Positions 1 through 9,696 of a DNA stretch of 64,000 nucleotides are shown here, one piece after another. The position numbers and the translations under genes were made by a program. The notes beneath the pieces were generated by a model. The model searched no databases. It saw only the letters and a program-made list of their open reading frames with translations, and was not told the origin of the DNA. The stretch comes from Comamonadaceae bacterium. GTDB lineage: Bacteria > Pseudomonadota > Gammaproteobacteria > Burkholderiales > Burkholderiaceae_C. The first letter of the stretch is position 1, and the number at the start of each line of letters is the position of its first letter. Where the stretch lies: NCBI GenBank assembly GCA_947375135.1, contig CANCER010000017.1:1-64000 (forward strand), read 5' to 3'.

Positions 1-1
1 T

Positions 2-181
2 TGGCAGGGTGTCAGTAGCTTCAATGCGTTTTTCTACATGATTGACGGTTTCCGATACGGCTTTTTCGGTGTTAGTGATGTTTCTCCGTGGCTTAGCTTT
101 GCGGTTGTGGGTTCGACCCTGCTGCTGGTCAGTCTGATTGCCTTGCAACTTCTACGCACCGGTTACAAGATTCGTAGCTAA
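2..181 (+). CDS. ABC-2 type transporter permease, C-terminal fragment
   Basis: Only the last 59 residues are inside the window; the gene begins upstream. The open frame reads WQGVSSFNAFFYMIDGFRYG near its start and ends with a hydrophobic segment (FAVVGSTLLLVSLIALQLL) followed by a short basic tail. This pattern, with a FYMIDGFRYGFFG-like stretch before the final membrane helix, is typical of YadH/ABC-2 export permeases, which often lie just before ibaG-murA in Burkholderiales. The assignment rests on the fragment plus context. The gap to the next gene is short, so the two may be cotranscribed. Confidence 0.6.
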   Translation, partial: WQGVSSFNAFFYMIDGFRYGFFGVSDVSPWLSFAVVGSTLLLVSLIALQLLRTGYKIRS

Positions 182-219
182 ATTTTCACGATCAATTCTT
201 GGGCTTGCCCGCACCTCTC

Positions 220-459
220 ATGACCGCAGAAGAACTCAAAACCCTGATTACCGCCGGACTGCCGTGCGAGCAATGCTTGATGGAGGGCGATGGCCGCCAT
301 TGGTATGCCACCATCGTGTCCACTGCATTCGAAGGCAAGCGCGCCATCCAGCGCCACCAGCAGGTCTACGCCACGCTGGGCAACCGTATGAAGACCGATG
401 AGGTGCATGCGCTTTCCATGAAAACCTTTACCCCGGCCGAGTGGGCCGCCCAAGCCTGA
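220..459 (+). CDS. ibaG: BolA/IbaG-family protein
   Basis: This encodes a BolA-like protein of about 79 residues, the family that binds [2Fe-2S] clusters together with monothiol glutaredoxins. Visible family features are a [18 protein letters not shown] segment and the C-terminal [11 protein letters not shown] motif, whose histidine is a cluster ligand in this family. The start at 220 (MTAEELKTL) is preferred over the ATG at 199 because it matches the usual family N-terminus. The stop overlaps the murA start (TGATG), an arrangement common in Proteobacteria. A CGFS monothiol glutaredoxin, the usual partner, is encoded at 61033. Confidence 0.85.
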   Translation: MTAEELKTLITAGLPCEQCLMEGDGRHWYATIVSTAFEGKRAIQRHQQVYATLGNRMKTDEVHALSMKTFTPAEWAAQA

Positions 460-1724
460 TGGACAAATTACTGATTCGTGGTGGTCGCCAACTCAAGGGC
501 GAGGTGCTGATTTCCGGCGCCAAGAATGCCGCATTGCCCGAGCTGTGCGCAGCCCTGCTGACTGCCGACACCCTGACGCTGCACAACGTGCCGCGCCTGC
601 AGGACGTGTCCACCATGCTCAAGCTGATTCGCAACATGGGCGTCACCGCGGATGTGCAGGGCGATGGCTCGGTGGTGCTGAACGCCGGTGCCCTGAATAA
701 CCCGGAAGCCCCCTACGAGCTGGTGAAAACCATGCGCGCCTCCGTGCTGGCCCTGGGCCCGCTGCTGGCCCGCTTTGGCCATGCCAAGGTGTCGCTGCCC
801 GGTGGTTGTGCCATTGGCTCGCGTCCGGTAGACCAGCACCTCAAAGGTCTGGCCGCCATGGGTGCCGAGATTGACGTGGAGCATGGCTATATGGTGGCCC
901 GACTGGCCAAGGGCCGCACGCGCCTGAAGGGTGCACGCATTGCCACCGACATGGTCACCGTCACCGGCACCGAAAACTTTTTGATGGCCGCCGCTCTGGC
1001 CGAGGGCGAGACCCTGCTGGAAAACGCCGCCCAGGAGCCTGAAATTCCGGATTTGGCAGAACTGCTGATCAAGATGGGCGCCAGGATTGAAGGCCACGGC
1101 ACCAGCCGCATCCGCATCCAGGGTGTGGAGTCGCTGCACGGCTGCAGCCACCAGGTGGTGGCAGACCGCATAGAGACCGGCACCTTTCTGTGCGCCGTAG
1201 CTGCCACCGGTGGTGATGTGTTCCTGAGGCACGGCCGCGCCGAGCATTTGGACGCCGTTGTGGACAAGCTGCGCGATGCGGGCGCTACGGTGACCGCACA
1301 GGAAGACGGCATTCGCGTGCAGTCGCAGGGCCGTCTGAAGGCGCAGAGCTTTCGCACAACCGAATACCCCGGCTTTCCCACCGATATGCAGGCGCAATTC
1401 ATGGCGTTGAATGCGGTGTCGCAGGGGCCAAGCAAGGTGACCGAGACAATTTTTGAGAACCGCTTCATGCACGTCAACGAGATGGTCCGCCTGGGCGCGC
1501 ATATCCAGATCGACGGCAAGGTGGCAGTGATTGAGGGCGTGGCAAAGTTGTCCGGCGCCACCGTCATGGCGACCGACCTGCGCGCCTCCGCCAGCCTGGT
1601 GATTGCCGGTTTGGTAGCCGAGGGTGAGACCCTGGTCGACCGCATTTACCACCTGGACCGTGGCTACGACCAGATGGAAGCCAAACTGCGTGCCATTGGT
1701 GCAGATATAGAGCGCACGAAATGA
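459..1724 (+). CDS. murA: UDP-N-acetylglucosamine 1-carboxyvinyltransferase
   Basis: MurA transfers enolpyruvate from PEP to UDP-GlcNAc, the first committed step of peptidoglycan synthesis, in the cytoplasm. The 421-residue product has the family's length and N-terminus (GAKNAALP near residue 20). The PEP-binding catalytic cysteine is C117 in [12 protein letters not shown], equivalent to C115 in E. coli, so a fosfomycin-sensitive type is expected. The start at 459 overlaps the ibaG stop by one base and fits the MDKLLIRGG start; the in-frame GTG at 441 lies inside ibaG. The stop overlaps hisG by 4 bases, so murA and the his genes are probably cotranscribed. Confidence 0.97.
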   Translation: MDKLLIRGGRQLKGEVLISGAKNAALPELCAALLTADTLTLHNVPRLQDVSTMLKLIRNMGVTADVQGDGSVVLNAGALNNPEAPYELVKTMRASVLALGPLLARFGHAKVSLPGGCAIGSRPVDQHLKGLAAMGAEIDVEHGYMVARLAKGRTRLKGARIATDMVTVTGTENFLMAAALAEGETLLENAAQEPEIPDLAELLIKMGARIEGHGTSRIRIQGVESLHGCSHQVVADRIETGTFLCAVAATGGDVFLRHGRAEHLDAVVDKLRDAGATVTAQEDGIRVQSQGRLKAQSFRTTEYPGFPTDMQAQFMALNAVSQGPSKVTETIFENRFMHVNEMVRLGAHIQIDGKVAVIEGVAKLSGATVMATDLRASASLVIAGLVAEGETLVDRIYHLDRGYDQMEAKLRAIGADIERTK

Positions 1725-2359
1725 TTACCCTCGCTCTCTCCAAAGGCCGCATCTTCGAAGAAACCGTGCCCCTGCTCAAGGCCGCAGGCATTGAGGTGCT
1801 GGACGATCCGGAAAAATCGCGCAAGCTGATTCTGGACACCAACCAGCCCAACGTACGCGTGCTGGTGGTGCGCGCCACCGACGTGCCCACCTATGTGCAA
1901 TTCGGCGGCGCCGACATGGGCATTACCGGTAAGGACACCCTGCTCGAGCATGGCAGCCAGGGCCTGTACCAGCCGCTGGACCTGCAAATCGCCAAGTGCC
2001 GCATCAGCGTGGCCGTGCGCGCGGACTTTGACTACGCTTCTGCCGTCAAACAGGGCTCGCGCCTCAAGGTTGCCACCAAATACGTGGCGATTGCCCGCGA
2101 GTTCTTCGCCTCCAAAGGCGTGCACGTGGACCTGATCAAGCTCTACGGCAGCATGGAGCTGGCACCCCTGGTGGGCCTGGCCGATGCCATCGTCGATCTG
2201 GTGTCCACCGGCAACACGCTCAAGGCCAACTACCTGGTCGAGGTGGAGCGCATCATGGACATCAGCTCGCGCCTGGTGGTGAACCAGGCCGCGCTCAAGC
2301 TCAAGCAGGAACCCATCCGCGCCATCATCAACGCCTTTGCCGGCGCCGTCGGCAAATAA
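1721..2359 (+). CDS. hisG: ATP phosphoribosyltransferase, short form
   Basis: HisG condenses ATP and PRPP, the first step of histidine biosynthesis. At 212 residues it is the short form lacking the C-terminal regulatory domain. Short HisG enzymes need the HisZ subunit for activity and feedback inhibition by histidine; hisZ is not in this window and must be elsewhere. The start [13 protein letters not shown] and the later [14 protein letters not shown] segment (PRPP-binding region) are characteristic. It overlaps the murA stop by 4 bases (ATGA). Confidence 0.96.
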   Translation: MITLALSKGRIFEETVPLLKAAGIEVLDDPEKSRKLILDTNQPNVRVLVVRATDVPTYVQFGGADMGITGKDTLLEHGSQGLYQPLDLQIAKCRISVAVRADFDYASAVKQGSRLKVATKYVAIAREFFASKGVHVDLIKLYGSMELAPLVGLADAIVDLVSTGNTLKANYLVEVERIMDISSRLVVNQAALKLKQEPIRAIINAFAGAVGK

Positions 2360-2438
2360 GCAGTTCCAGCATTGCCGCCACGCCCGTCTGCATACTTCCG
2401 CCCAGCAACGCAAACCAAGACAGCCCTCGCACGCCACC

Positions 2439-3812
2439 ATGTCCACCTTGACCCTGCAAGCTACCCCCGCCCGCCTGTCTACCGCCGACCCGGAGTTTGA
2501 AGCCCGCTTCAAGGCGCTGCAGCATTGGTCGGCCGACACCGACGCCGCCATCGAGCAGCGGGTGGCCGACATCCTGGGCGATGTGCAGCAGCGCGGTGAT
2601 GCGGCGGTGCTGGAGTACACAGCGCGCTTTGACGGCCTGAACGCCAGCAGCGTGGCCGAACTGGAACTCTCGCAGGCCGACTTCAAGGCCGCCTTTGACA
2701 GCATCCCCGAAGCCCAGCGCAAAGCCCTGCATGACGCAGAGCGCCGTGTGCGCAGCTACCACGAAGCGCAGAAAAAAGCCTGCGGCGAAAGCTGGAGCTA
2801 CCGCGACGAAGACGGGAGCCTGCTCGGCCAGAAGGTCACGCCGCTGGACCGTGTCGGTATCTACGTGCCCGGCGGCAAGGCCTCCTATCCCTCCAGCCTG
2901 ATCATGAATGCGGTGCCGGCCCATGTGGCCGGTGTGCAGGAAATCATCATGGTGGTGCCCACCCCGGTGCGCGGCAGCGTAGCCACCGGTGGCACGGGCA
3001 ACTCGGGTTCGTCAAGGGGCGAGCGCAATGAACTGGTGTTAGCCGCCGCCTATGTGGCTGGCGTGACGCGTGCCTTCACTATCGGCGGCGCGCAGGCTGT
3101 GGCGGCCCTGGCCTATGGCACGGCCACCATTCCCGCCGTCGACAAGATCACCGGTCCCGGTAACGCCTATGTGGCCGCCGCCAAGCGCCGCGTATTTGGC
3201 ACGGTGGGCATTGACATGATTGCCGGCCCCAGCGAGATTCTGGTGCTGGCCGATGGCAGCACCCCGCCGGAGTGGGTGGCAATGGACCTTTTTTCACAGG
3301 CCGAGCACGACGAGCTGGCGCAAAGCATTTTGCTGTGCCCGGATGCCGCGTACCTGGACGCGGTGCAGCGCGAGATCAACCGCCTGCTGCCCGAGATGCC
3401 GCGCGCCGCCATCATTGCCAAGAGCCTGAACGACCGCGGTGCCCTGATCCTGACGCGTAGCATGGAAGAAGCCTGTGCTATCAGCAACCGCATCGCGCCG
3501 GAGCACCTGGAAGTCTCCAGCAGCGAGCCGCACCGCTGGGAGCCTTTGCTCAAACACGCTGGCGCCATTTTTCTGGGTGCCTTCACCAGCGAATCGCTGG
3601 GCGACTACTGCGCCGGCCCCAACCACGTCCTGCCCACCAGCGGCACGGCGCGCTTCTCCAGCCCGCTGGGCGTGTACGACTTTCAAAAGCGCAGCAGCCT
3701 GATCGAGGTGAGCGAGGCCGGAGCCCAGGTGCTGGGGCCGATTGCCGCTGAACTGGCCTATGGCGAGGGCCTGCAGGCCCATGCCCGTGCCGCGCAGATG
3801 CGGCTGAAGTAA
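2439..3812 (+). CDS. hisD: Histidinol dehydrogenase
   Basis: HisD oxidises L-histidinol to L-histidine with NAD+, the last two steps of the pathway. The 457-residue product shows [11 protein letters not shown], the [13 protein letters not shown] segment, AGPSEILV and the zinc-binding region [10 protein letters not shown] (Q287, H290). The start at 2439 (MSTLTLQ) is chosen because upstream in-frame sequence is low-complexity and overlaps hisG. An unusual feature is a Gly/Ser/Thr-rich stretch at about residues 178-195, between MVVPTPV and ERNELVLAA, where most HisD proteins have only a few residues. It is probably a surface loop insertion. The active-site residues are intact. Confidence 0.95.
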   Translation: MSTLTLQATPARLSTADPEFEARFKALQHWSADTDAAIEQRVADILGDVQQRGDAAVLEYTARFDGLNASSVAELELSQADFKAAFDSIPEAQRKALHDAERRVRSYHEAQKKACGESWSYRDEDGSLLGQKVTPLDRVGIYVPGGKASYPSSLIMNAVPAHVAGVQEIIMVVPTPVRGSVATGGTGNSGSSRGERNELVLAAAYVAGVTRAFTIGGAQAVAALAYGTATIPAVDKITGPGNAYVAAAKRRVFGTVGIDMIAGPSEILVLADGSTPPEWVAMDLFSQAEHDELAQSILLCPDAAYLDAVQREINRLLPEMPRAAIIAKSLNDRGALILTRSMEEACAISNRIAPEHLEVSSSEPHRWEPLLKHAGAIFLGAFTSESLGDYCAGPNHVLPTSGTARFSSPLGVYDFQKRSSLIEVSEAGAQVLGPIAAELAYGEGLQAHARAAQMRLK

Positions 3813-3869
3813 GGCATTGGCGTCCTACCCGGTGTTCCTGTAACCAATCCACTGAGCCCGCACCACGCC

Positions 3870-4256
3870 ATGCCTGTACGGTCCTTGTTTTTGCTGCGAT
3901 CCACCCTTGCGGTGCGTTCTTTGGTGTGCTGTTGCGCGCTGGCCTTGTGGGCGCAGAGCGCCACGGCCATGTCGATCCGCGAATTGCGCGCCCTGGAAAA
4001 GTCGGATGCGAAGCAGGGCGCCAACTACAAGCGCTACTACCTGGTGGGTGCCATGGAGGCCGCGCTGGCGGCCCATGATCAGGGCGTGCGCGCCGGCGCC
4101 GCAGCCTCCATCTGCCTGAACGGCCGCCGGCTGGAGCCCGCGATGGCTGAGGGCCTGTACCAGACTGAACTCAAGCGCAATCGCGACCTTTACGAAGCTG
4201 ACATGCCGGCTCCTTTGGTGATGGGCAATGCCCTGAGCACGGTCTATCCCTGCTGA
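3870..4256 (+). CDS. Small secreted protein, Rap1a/Tai-like
   Basis: The 128-residue product has an N-terminal signal peptide (hydrophobic LVCCCALALWAQ, probable cleavage after SATA). The mature part has YYLVGAMEAAL, an internal cysteine (SICLNG) and ends NALSTVYPC. A VGAMEA-like helix, mid-protein cysteine and terminal PC resemble the Rap1a/Tai family of small periplasmic proteins, some of which are immunity proteins to type VI amidases. I see no adjacent effector, so immunity is not claimed. It lies between hisD and hisB, where hisC is normally found in this group. Confidence is high that it is a real gene, low for function. Confidence 0.6.
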   Translation: MPVRSLFLLRSTLAVRSLVCCCALALWAQSATAMSIRELRALEKSDAKQGANYKRYYLVGAMEAALAAHDQGVRAGAAASICLNGRRLEPAMAEGLYQTELKRNRDLYEADMPAPLVMGNALSTVYPC

Positions 4257-4316
4257 TGGCTGCGATAAGTGAAAGAACGTTTTTAAAATAATGCCCAAGC
4301 ACCACCAGGAAATCCT

Positions 4317-4949
4317 ATGAGCAACTACCCATTGACTGAAGTCCCGGCTGTCCCCACGCCCCCTCGCGTTGCAGAGGTGTCGCGCAACACGGCCGAGACG
4401 CGCATCCGCGTCAAGGTCAGTCTGGACGGTACGGGGAAAAGCAGGCTCTCCACCGGCATCGGCTTTTTTGACCACATGCTGGACCAGATCGCACGCCATG
4501 GCTTGATTGATCTGGATATTGAGGCCGATGGTGATCTGCACATCGACGGCCACCACACGGTGGAAGACGTCGGCATCACCCTGGGTCAGGCTGTGCACCA
4601 GGCTATTGGCGACAAGAAGGGCATTCGCCGCTACGGCCACGCCTATGTGCCGCTGGACGAAGCCCTGTCCCGCGTGGTGATCGACTTTTCCGGCCGCCCC
4701 GGCCTCGTGATGGACGTGCCCTTCAAGAGCGGCATGATCGGCGCCTTTGACACCCAGTTGACACACGAGTTTTTCCAGGGATTTGTGAACCACGCTTTTG
4801 TCACGCTGCACATCGACAACCTCAAGGGTGAGAACGCGCACCACCAGGCCGAGACGGTGTTCAAGGCCTTTGCCCGCGCACTGCGGTCGGCGCTGGAGAT
4901 CGACCCCCGCACCGTGGGCACGATTCCTTCGACCAAGGGCTCGCTCTGA
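4317..4949 (+). CDS. hisB: Imidazoleglycerol-phosphate dehydratase
   Basis: Monofunctional HisB dehydrates imidazole glycerol phosphate to imidazole acetol phosphate. Its Mn2+-binding histidine motifs are visible: [12 protein letters not shown] and [10 protein letters not shown] in the N-terminal half, and [12 protein letters not shown] and NAHHQAE in the C-terminal half. At 210 residues it is slightly longer than the usual ~195 because of a proline-rich N-terminal extension ([10 protein letters not shown]) before the conserved start. The site AGGAAATCCT precedes the ATG. There is one base between its stop and hisH. Confidence 0.96.
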   Translation: MSNYPLTEVPAVPTPPRVAEVSRNTAETRIRVKVSLDGTGKSRLSTGIGFFDHMLDQIARHGLIDLDIEADGDLHIDGHHTVEDVGITLGQAVHQAIGDKKGIRRYGHAYVPLDEALSRVVIDFSGRPGLVMDVPFKSGMIGAFDTQLTHEFFQGFVNHAFVTLHIDNLKGENAHHQAETVFKAFARALRSALEIDPRTVGTIPSTKGSL

Positions 4950-4950
4950 T

Positions 4951-5607
4951 ATGAAGAAGGTCGCGGTGGTGGATTACGGCATGGGCAATCTGCGCTCGGT
5001 CACCCAGGCGGTGATGCATGTGGCAGCGGATGCCGGTGTGGAAGTGGTGTGGGCGCGCACTGCGCAGGAGGTGATGGACGCTGACCGCGTGGTGCTGCCC
5101 GGGCAGGGCGGTATGCGCGACTGTATGCAGGACCTGCACGCCTGCGGCATGTTCGATGCTGTCATGCACGCTGCCGCGAATAAGCCTTTGATGGGTGTGT
5201 GTGTCGGCATGCAAATGCTGCTGGACCACAGCCAGGAACTCGACACCCCCTGCCTGGGACTCATACCTGGCGATGTGGTCAAGTTCGAGCTGGCCGGACA
5301 GCTGCAGCCCGATGGCAGCCGCTATAAAGTGCCGCAGATGGGCTGGAACCAGGTGTGGCAAACCGCCCATGGCCTACCCCGCCATCCGGTCTGGGGTGAC
5401 GTACCGGATGGCAGCTACTTCTACTTTGTGCACAGTTACTATGCAAAACCGTCAGATATAAGCCACAGCGTGGGTGAAACCGACTACGGCCACCGCTTCT
5501 CTTCAGCGATTGCGCGCGATAATATTTTCGCAACCCAATTTCATCCCGAAAAAAGTTCTGAGCACGGTCTCTCCCTTTACCGCAACTTCCTTCACTGGAA
5601 TCCCTGA
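4951..5607 (+). CDS. hisH: Imidazole glycerol phosphate synthase, glutaminase subunit
   Basis: HisH hydrolyses glutamine and channels ammonia to HisF. The 218-residue protein has the class I amidotransferase nucleophile C84 in GVCVGMQML and the His/Glu pair in [10 protein letters not shown] near the C-terminus. The start at 4951 ([14 protein letters not shown]) matches the family exactly and lies one base after hisB; a longer in-frame reading from 4798 would run through hisB and is rejected. It works with hisF at 6381, with hisA in between. Confidence 0.96.
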   Translation: MKKVAVVDYGMGNLRSVTQAVMHVAADAGVEVVWARTAQEVMDADRVVLPGQGGMRDCMQDLHACGMFDAVMHAAANKPLMGVCVGMQMLLDHSQELDTPCLGLIPGDVVKFELAGQLQPDGSRYKVPQMGWNQVWQTAHGLPRHPVWGDVPDGSYFYFVHSYYAKPSDISHSVGETDYGHRFSSAIARDNIFATQFHPEKSSEHGLSLYRNFLHWNP

Positions 5608-5634
5608 TTCTTTCTCTCGGCCAAAACCGCCATC

Positions 5635-6375
5635 ATGCTGCTCATCCCTGCGATTGACCTGAAAGACGGTCACTGTGTTCGCCTTAAACAAGGCGATATG
5701 GACCAATCCACGACCTTCGGAGAAGACCCTGCGGTCATGGCCCGAAGTTGGGTTACCAAGGGGGCCAGGCGTTTGCACTTGGTGGACCTGAATGGTGCCT
5801 TTGCCGGACATCCGAAAAACGAGGCTGCGATCCGTAAGATCCTCAAGGAAGTCGGTAGCGAGATCGACGTGCAACTGGGCGGCGGTATCCGCGACCTGGA
5901 TACCATCGAGCGCTACCTGGACGCCGGTCTGCGCTACGTCATCATCGGCACGGCAGCGGTCAAGAACCCCGGCTTTCTGCAGGACGCCTGCACCGCGTTC
6001 GGCGGGCACATCATCGTGGGCCTCGACGCCCGCGACGGCAAGGTCGCCACTGATGGTTGGAGCAAACTGACCCGCCACGACGTGGTGGATCTGGGCAAAA
6101 AGTTTGAAGACTATGGTGTTGAATCCATCATCTACACCGACATCGGCCGCGACGGCATGCTCAGCGGCATCAACATTGAAGCCACCGTCAAGCTTGCGCA
6201 GGCCTTAAGCATTCCGGTGATCGCATCGGGCGGACTGTCGAACATGGCCGATATTGAAGCGCTGTGCGAGGTGGAAGACGACGGTGTGGAAGGCGTGATT
6301 TGCGGCCGCTCCATCTACAGCGGAGATTTGGACTTTGAAAAAGCCCAAGAGCGTGCAGACGAGTTGAACGGCTGA
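5635..6375 (+). CDS. hisA: ProFAR isomerase
   Basis: HisA is the (beta/alpha)8-barrel isomerase that opens the ribose ring of ProFAR to PRFAR. The 246-residue protein begins [17 protein letters not shown], carrying the first catalytic Asp (AIDLKDG), and has the second catalytic Asp in YTDIGRDGM. Phosphate-binding loops GGGIRD and ASGGLSN are present. It follows hisH by 27 bases and precedes hisF by 5 bases. Confidence 0.96.
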   Translation: MLLIPAIDLKDGHCVRLKQGDMDQSTTFGEDPAVMARSWVTKGARRLHLVDLNGAFAGHPKNEAAIRKILKEVGSEIDVQLGGGIRDLDTIERYLDAGLRYVIIGTAAVKNPGFLQDACTAFGGHIIVGLDARDGKVATDGWSKLTRHDVVDLGKKFEDYGVESIIYTDIGRDGMLSGINIEATVKLAQALSIPVIASGGLSNMADIEALCEVEDDGVEGVICGRSIYSGDLDFEKAQERADELNG

Positions 6376-6380
6376 TCAGG

Positions 6381-7178
6381 GTGCTTGCCAAACGCATCAT
6401 CCCCTGCCTGGACGTTACCGGCGGCAGAGTTGTCAAAGGCGTTAATTTCGTGGAACTGCGCGATGCCGGTGATCCGGTGGAGATCGCGGCACGCTACAAC
6501 GATCAGGGTGCCGACGAACTCACTTTTCTCGACATCACAGCCACCAGCGATGGCCGCGATCTGATTTTGCACATCATCGAGGCGGTCGCCTCGCAGGTGT
6601 TTATTCCCCTGACGGTCGGTGGCGGGGTGCGCGCTGTGGAAGATGTGCGCCGTCTGCTCAATGCCGGTGCGGACAAGATCAGCTTCAATTCTGCGGCTAT
6701 CAGCAACCCGCAAGTCATTGAAGATGCCTCGCTCAAATACGGTGCGCAGTGCATTGTGGTGGCCATCGACGCCAAGCGCCGCTCGGCTGAAGATGCCATG
6801 CGCTTGGTCAATGGTGTGGCAGTTGGTGCGGGTTGGGATGTCTACAGCCATGGCGGGCGCAAGAATACCGGTCTGGACGCGGTGCTTTGGGCGACCCAGA
6901 TGGCAAGGCGCGGCGCTGGTGAAATTCTGCTGACCAGCATGGACCGCGATGGCACCAAGTCGGGTTTTGATTTGCAATTGACGCGTGCGGTGGCCGATGC
7001 GGTTTCGGTACCGGTGATCGCCTCCGGCGGCGTGGGCACCTTGGACCACCTGGCCGATGGCGTGCAGCAGGGCGGCGCCGATGCGGTGCTTGCAGCCAGC
7101 ATCTTCCACTACGGTGAATTCACCGTGGCCCAGGCCAAGGCGCGCATGGCCGAACGTGGCATACCCGTGAGGTTGTAA
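6381..7178 (+). CDS. hisF: Imidazole glycerol phosphate synthase, cyclase subunit
   Basis: HisF is the barrel-fold cyclase that makes imidazole glycerol phosphate and AICAR from PRFAR and the ammonia delivered by HisH. The 265-residue protein starts at GTG (6381) with [11 protein letters not shown], which includes the catalytic Asp; the second catalytic Asp is in [11 protein letters not shown]. Phosphate-binding GGGVR and ASGGVG loops are seen. The GTG start is supported by the family N-terminus and the 5-base gap to hisA. The 174-base gap that follows, before hisI, is unusually long for this operon and holds a repeat. Confidence 0.96.
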   Translation: MLAKRIIPCLDVTGGRVVKGVNFVELRDAGDPVEIAARYNDQGADELTFLDITATSDGRDLILHIIEAVASQVFIPLTVGGGVRAVEDVRRLLNAGADKISFNSAAISNPQVIEDASLKYGAQCIVVAIDAKRRSAEDAMRLVNGVAVGAGWDVYSHGGRKNTGLDAVLWATQMARRGAGEILLTSMDRDGTKSGFDLQLTRAVADAVSVPVIASGGVGTLDHLADGVQQGGADAVLAASIFHYGEFTVAQAKARMAERGIPVRL

Positions 7179-7194
7179 GCAGCCGCCCCCTATC

Positions 7195-7283
7195 AGCCTT
7201 GCGCACTGCGAGTCGCAACGCTGTTTCCCCCAGAGGGAGACGATACCAGCGGTCCGGAGAAGCCGGTCCCGCGGTATCCCCTG
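7195..7283 (+). repeat. Intergenic structured repeat, copy 1
   Basis: This non-coding element lies between hisF and hisI. It resembles the stretch at 41993-42075: both run AGCCT, CACTGCG, a C-rich/G-rich pair, then a 37-nt hairpin. Here the hairpin is 7242-7278, with GATACC pairing GGTATC, GCGG pairing CCGC and CCGG pairing CCGG. Three base pairs differ from copy 2, each with a compensating change. It may be a REP-like mobile element or an RNA processing/attenuation structure within the his transcript. Confidence 0.75.
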
Positions 7284-7352
7284 AAGGCTCGTTGGCCTGC
7301 GTTGTTGGTTTGTGTCAGCGGCATCACTTTTTAAATCACGGACAATCCTTGT

Positions 7353-7742
7353 ATGAATTGGTTAGACGAAGTCAAATGGGATGCGCTAGGCCTGGTGCCT
7401 GTGATTGCGCAAGAGCAGGGCACGAACGATGTCCTGATGTTTGCGTGGATGAACCGCGAAGCGCTGCACAAGACGGCCGAATTGGGCCGCGCCGTGTATT
7501 TCAGCCGCTCCCGCGCCAAGCTGTGGTTCAAGGGCGAGGAGTCCGGCCATGTACAGACTGTGCATGAAATCCGCATGGATTGCGACAACGACGTGGTGCT
7601 GCTCAAGGTCACCCAGTTAGGGCATGAGCCGGGCATTGCCTGCCACACAGGGCGACACAGCTGTTTCTTCAGTGTTTTGAAGGACGGGGTTTGGCAAAGC
7701 GCCGAGCCGGTCTTGAAAGACCCCGCATCCATCTACAAGTAA
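7353..7742 (+). CDS. hisI: Phosphoribosyl-AMP cyclohydrolase
   Basis: HisI opens the adenine ring of phosphoribosyl-AMP. The 129-residue protein is a stand-alone cyclohydrolase, not fused to HisE. It shows [23 protein letters not shown], the Mg2+/Zn2+ site DCDNDVVLL and the cysteine-bearing [13 protein letters not shown]. It is 4 bases upstream of hisE. Because a 174-base element separates it from hisF, its expression could differ from that of the upstream his genes. Confidence 0.95.
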   Translation: MNWLDEVKWDALGLVPVIAQEQGTNDVLMFAWMNREALHKTAELGRAVYFSRSRAKLWFKGEESGHVQTVHEIRMDCDNDVVLLKVTQLGHEPGIACHTGRHSCFFSVLKDGVWQSAEPVLKDPASIYK

Positions 7743-7746
7743 GCCC

Positions 7747-8121
7747 ATGTCATTCACCACTACCTCCCAGGACGCACTGGCACGTTTGGCCGCCGTTATC
7801 GAGAGCCGCAAAGTAGCCAACGGTGGCGACGCCAACGCCAGCTATGTTGCACGCCTGCTGCACAAAGGGCCTGACAGTTTTCTCAAGAAGATTGGCGAAG
7901 AGGCAACCGAGGTCGTTATGGCTGCCAAGGATGCCGACCACGGCGGCGACAAGACCAAAATTGTTTACGAAGTGGCCGATCTGTGGTTTCACTGCATGAT
8001 TGCGCTGGCCCACTATGACCTGACCCCTGCCGACGTGATTGATGAATTACAGCGCCGGGAAGGTACCAGCGGCATCGAAGAAAAGGCTTTGCGCAAAGCC
8101 GTTGCGCGTGAACAGGAGTAA
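7747..8121 (+). CDS. hisE: Phosphoribosyl-ATP pyrophosphohydrolase
   Basis: HisE hydrolyses phosphoribosyl-ATP to phosphoribosyl-AMP, the second pathway step. The 124-residue all-alpha protein has the MazG-like metal-binding helices [15 protein letters not shown] and [15 protein letters not shown]. The order of steps in the pathway (HisE before HisI) is not the gene order. The gene ends 2 bases before a small membrane-protein gene, suggesting that the his transcript continues toward tatABC. Confidence 0.95.
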   Translation: MSFTTTSQDALARLAAVIESRKVANGGDANASYVARLLHKGPDSFLKKIGEEATEVVMAAKDADHGGDKTKIVYEVADLWFHCMIALAHYDLTPADVIDELQRREGTSGIEEKALRKAVAREQE

Positions 8122-8123
8122 CC

Positions 8124-8531
8124 ATGACGCAGGACTTCACCACCCCGGTGACAGCTGACCGGGCCCATCTGGAAAAAATGCAGTCGCTCAACACCGTGGG
8201 CACCATCAGCTATGTGCTGCATTTACTGGTGGCCGTGGGCGCGATGATTCCGGGCGGGCAAATGGGGCCGCTGTTTCTGGTAGTTGCATTGGTGTTGGAC
8301 TGGGTCAACCGCGACAGAGCATCGGGAACTTGGCACGCATCCCACTTTCGCTGGCGCATACGTACGGTGCTGATCGCCGCCGGCCTGTATCTCGTGACCG
8401 CGCCGCTCTGGGTAATCTTTCTGGTGCCGGGCTGGATGGCCTGGACCGCGATCTCGATCTGGTTCCTCTACCGCATCGTGACCGGCTTTATGGCCATGAA
8501 CAAGGGCCAGGAAATAGGAATGCCAGCATGA
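8124..8531 (+). CDS. Small integral membrane protein (DUF4870-like)
   Basis: The 135-residue product has a hydrophilic N-terminus followed by three or four predicted membrane segments (about residues 29-42, 48-60, 79-95 and 97-115), with basic HFRWRIR between them. This layout resembles the DUF4870/TM2-like small membrane proteins that sit between hisE and the HIT gene in many Burkholderiales. Function is unknown. It starts 2 bases after hisE and overlaps the HIT gene by 4 bases, so it is translationally coupled to housekeeping genes on both sides. Confidence 0.75.
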   Translation: MTQDFTTPVTADRAHLEKMQSLNTVGTISYVLHLLVAVGAMIPGGQMGPLFLVVALVLDWVNRDRASGTWHASHFRWRIRTVLIAAGLYLVTAPLWVIFLVPGWMAWTAISIWFLYRIVTGFMAMNKGQEIGMPA

Positions 8532-8902
8532 GCGCGTTGAACCTGTACCACGACCCGGACTGCATCTTCTGCAAGATCATTGCCAAGAAGATCCCGTCCC
8601 GGGTTGTCTACGAAGATGAAGAGATCTTTGCGTTCCATGACATCAACCCTTGGGCGCCGGTACATTTCTTGCTTATCCCCAAGATGCACCTGTCTTCCAT
8701 GGCCCAGGTGGGCACAGAGCACGGCGCGCTGCTGGGGCGCATGATGGCCTTGGTTCCCAAACTGGCTTTGGAGCAGGGTTGCAATCCGTATCCGGAAGGC
8801 GGCTATCGTCTGGTCAGTAATACGGGCCGCGAAGGTGGTCAGGAAGTGCAGCATTTGCATTTTCATGTCATGGGTGGCCCACGGCCCTGGCTGCGTGGTT
8901 AA
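8528..8902 (+). CDS. Histidine-triad (HIT) nucleotide-binding protein
   Basis: This is a 124-residue Hint-type hydrolase of nucleotide phosphoramidates. The N-terminal CIFCKI pair, HDINPWAPVHFLLIPK in the middle, and the catalytic histidine triad HLHFHVMGG near the C-terminus are visible. The start at 8528 (MSALNLYHDPDCIFCK) fits the family; a much longer frame from 8330 overlaps the membrane protein gene and is rejected. The 4-base ATGA overlap with the preceding gene suggests coupling. Confidence 0.92.
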   Translation: MSALNLYHDPDCIFCKIIAKKIPSRVVYEDEEIFAFHDINPWAPVHFLLIPKMHLSSMAQVGTEHGALLGRMMALVPKLALEQGCNPYPEGGYRLVSNTGREGGQEVQHLHFHVMGGPRPWLRG

Positions 8903-8940
8903 CGCAGACTAGAATTCACTTCAATCGTTAGGAGAAATAC

Positions 8941-9177
8941 ATGGGTTCGTTTTCAATTTGGCATTGGTTAATCGTTCTTCTCATCGTCGTGATGATTTTC
9001 GGTACCAAAAAACTTAAAAATATCGGCCAGGATCTGGGTGGCGCCGTAAAGGGCTTCAAGGAGGGCATGAAGGATGGAACGGCTCCCGAGGAAAAGCCCG
9101 CTGCACCCAGCCAGGTAGCCAACACGGCTGCTGCGGAAAAAAACACAATCGACGTGGAAGCACGGCACAAATCTTGA
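8941..9177 (+). CDS. tatA: Sec-independent translocase component TatA
   Basis: TatA forms the protein-conducting element of the twin-arginine pathway. The 78-residue protein has the short N-terminal membrane helix ([15 protein letters not shown]), the hinge [10 protein letters not shown] with the conserved FG, and an amphipathic helix ending GFKEGMKD, then a hydrophilic tail. A good ribosome site, TAGGAGAAATAC, precedes the ATG. It is the first gene of tatABC. Confidence 0.95.
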   Translation: MGSFSIWHWLIVLLIVVMIFGTKKLKNIGQDLGGAVKGFKEGMKDGTAPEEKPAAPSQVANTAAAEKNTIDVEARHKS

Positions 9178-9214
9178 TCACCGCATTGCACCTTTTTGCT
9201 GGCGTTAGTCCGGC

Positions 9215-9676
9215 GTGATCGATCTCGGAATTTCCAAGATGGCGCTGATTGGCGCCGTCGCCTTGATCGTGATCGGTCCTGAAAAGCTGCCGGCGGTGGC
9301 ACGCACGGTGGGCACCTTGTTGGGCAAGGCGCAGCGTTATGTCTCGGACGTCAAGGCCGAGGTCAACCGGGCCATGGAGTTGGACGAGTTGAAGAAAATG
9401 CGCGAGACAGTTGAAAGCGCCGCGCGCGATGTGGAAAGCACGATCCAGACCCAGGCCAGCGATTTCGAAAATTCCTGGGCGGATACCGGGACTGCAAATG
9501 CACAGACAAGCGAGTCTTATGTGCCCGATGGTCCCGCGTACAAGCATCCTGGAAAGAATTGGCGTCTCAAGCAGGGCGCCACACCGAACTGGTACAAAGC
9601 GCGCAATGGCGTGCGTACCAAGGCCCTGTCCGGCGCGGCCCGTGTTGCGCGTTTTCGTCCCCGCCGCACCAGTTGA
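9215..9676 (+). CDS. tatB: Sec-independent translocase component TatB
   Basis: TatB works with TatC in recognising twin-arginine signal peptides. The 153-residue protein starts at GTG with [26 protein letters not shown], which has the TatB-typical Glu in the helix-hinge GPEKLP. A long amphipathic and acidic helix follows ([18 protein letters not shown]). The C-terminal tail is unusually basic (about 8 Arg/Lys in the last 25 residues), a trait I can see but not interpret. It lies 20 bases upstream of tatC. Confidence 0.94.
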   Translation: MIDLGISKMALIGAVALIVIGPEKLPAVARTVGTLLGKAQRYVSDVKAEVNRAMELDELKKMRETVESAARDVESTIQTQASDFENSWADTGTANAQTSESYVPDGPAYKHPGKNWRLKQGATPNWYKARNGVRTKALSGAARVARFRPRRTS

Positions 9677-9696
9677 GGCTTTTTTGATCGCGTTTC

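Noticed and set aside
468..1652. A 394-codon - strand frame over murA
   Set aside because: Shadow of murA; Gln/His-rich and without motifs.
3822..3845. A third remnant of the intergenic repeat near the hisD stop (CGGTGTTCCTG)
   Set aside because: Only about eleven bases match the tail of copy 2 and no hairpin partner is present, so chance is likely.
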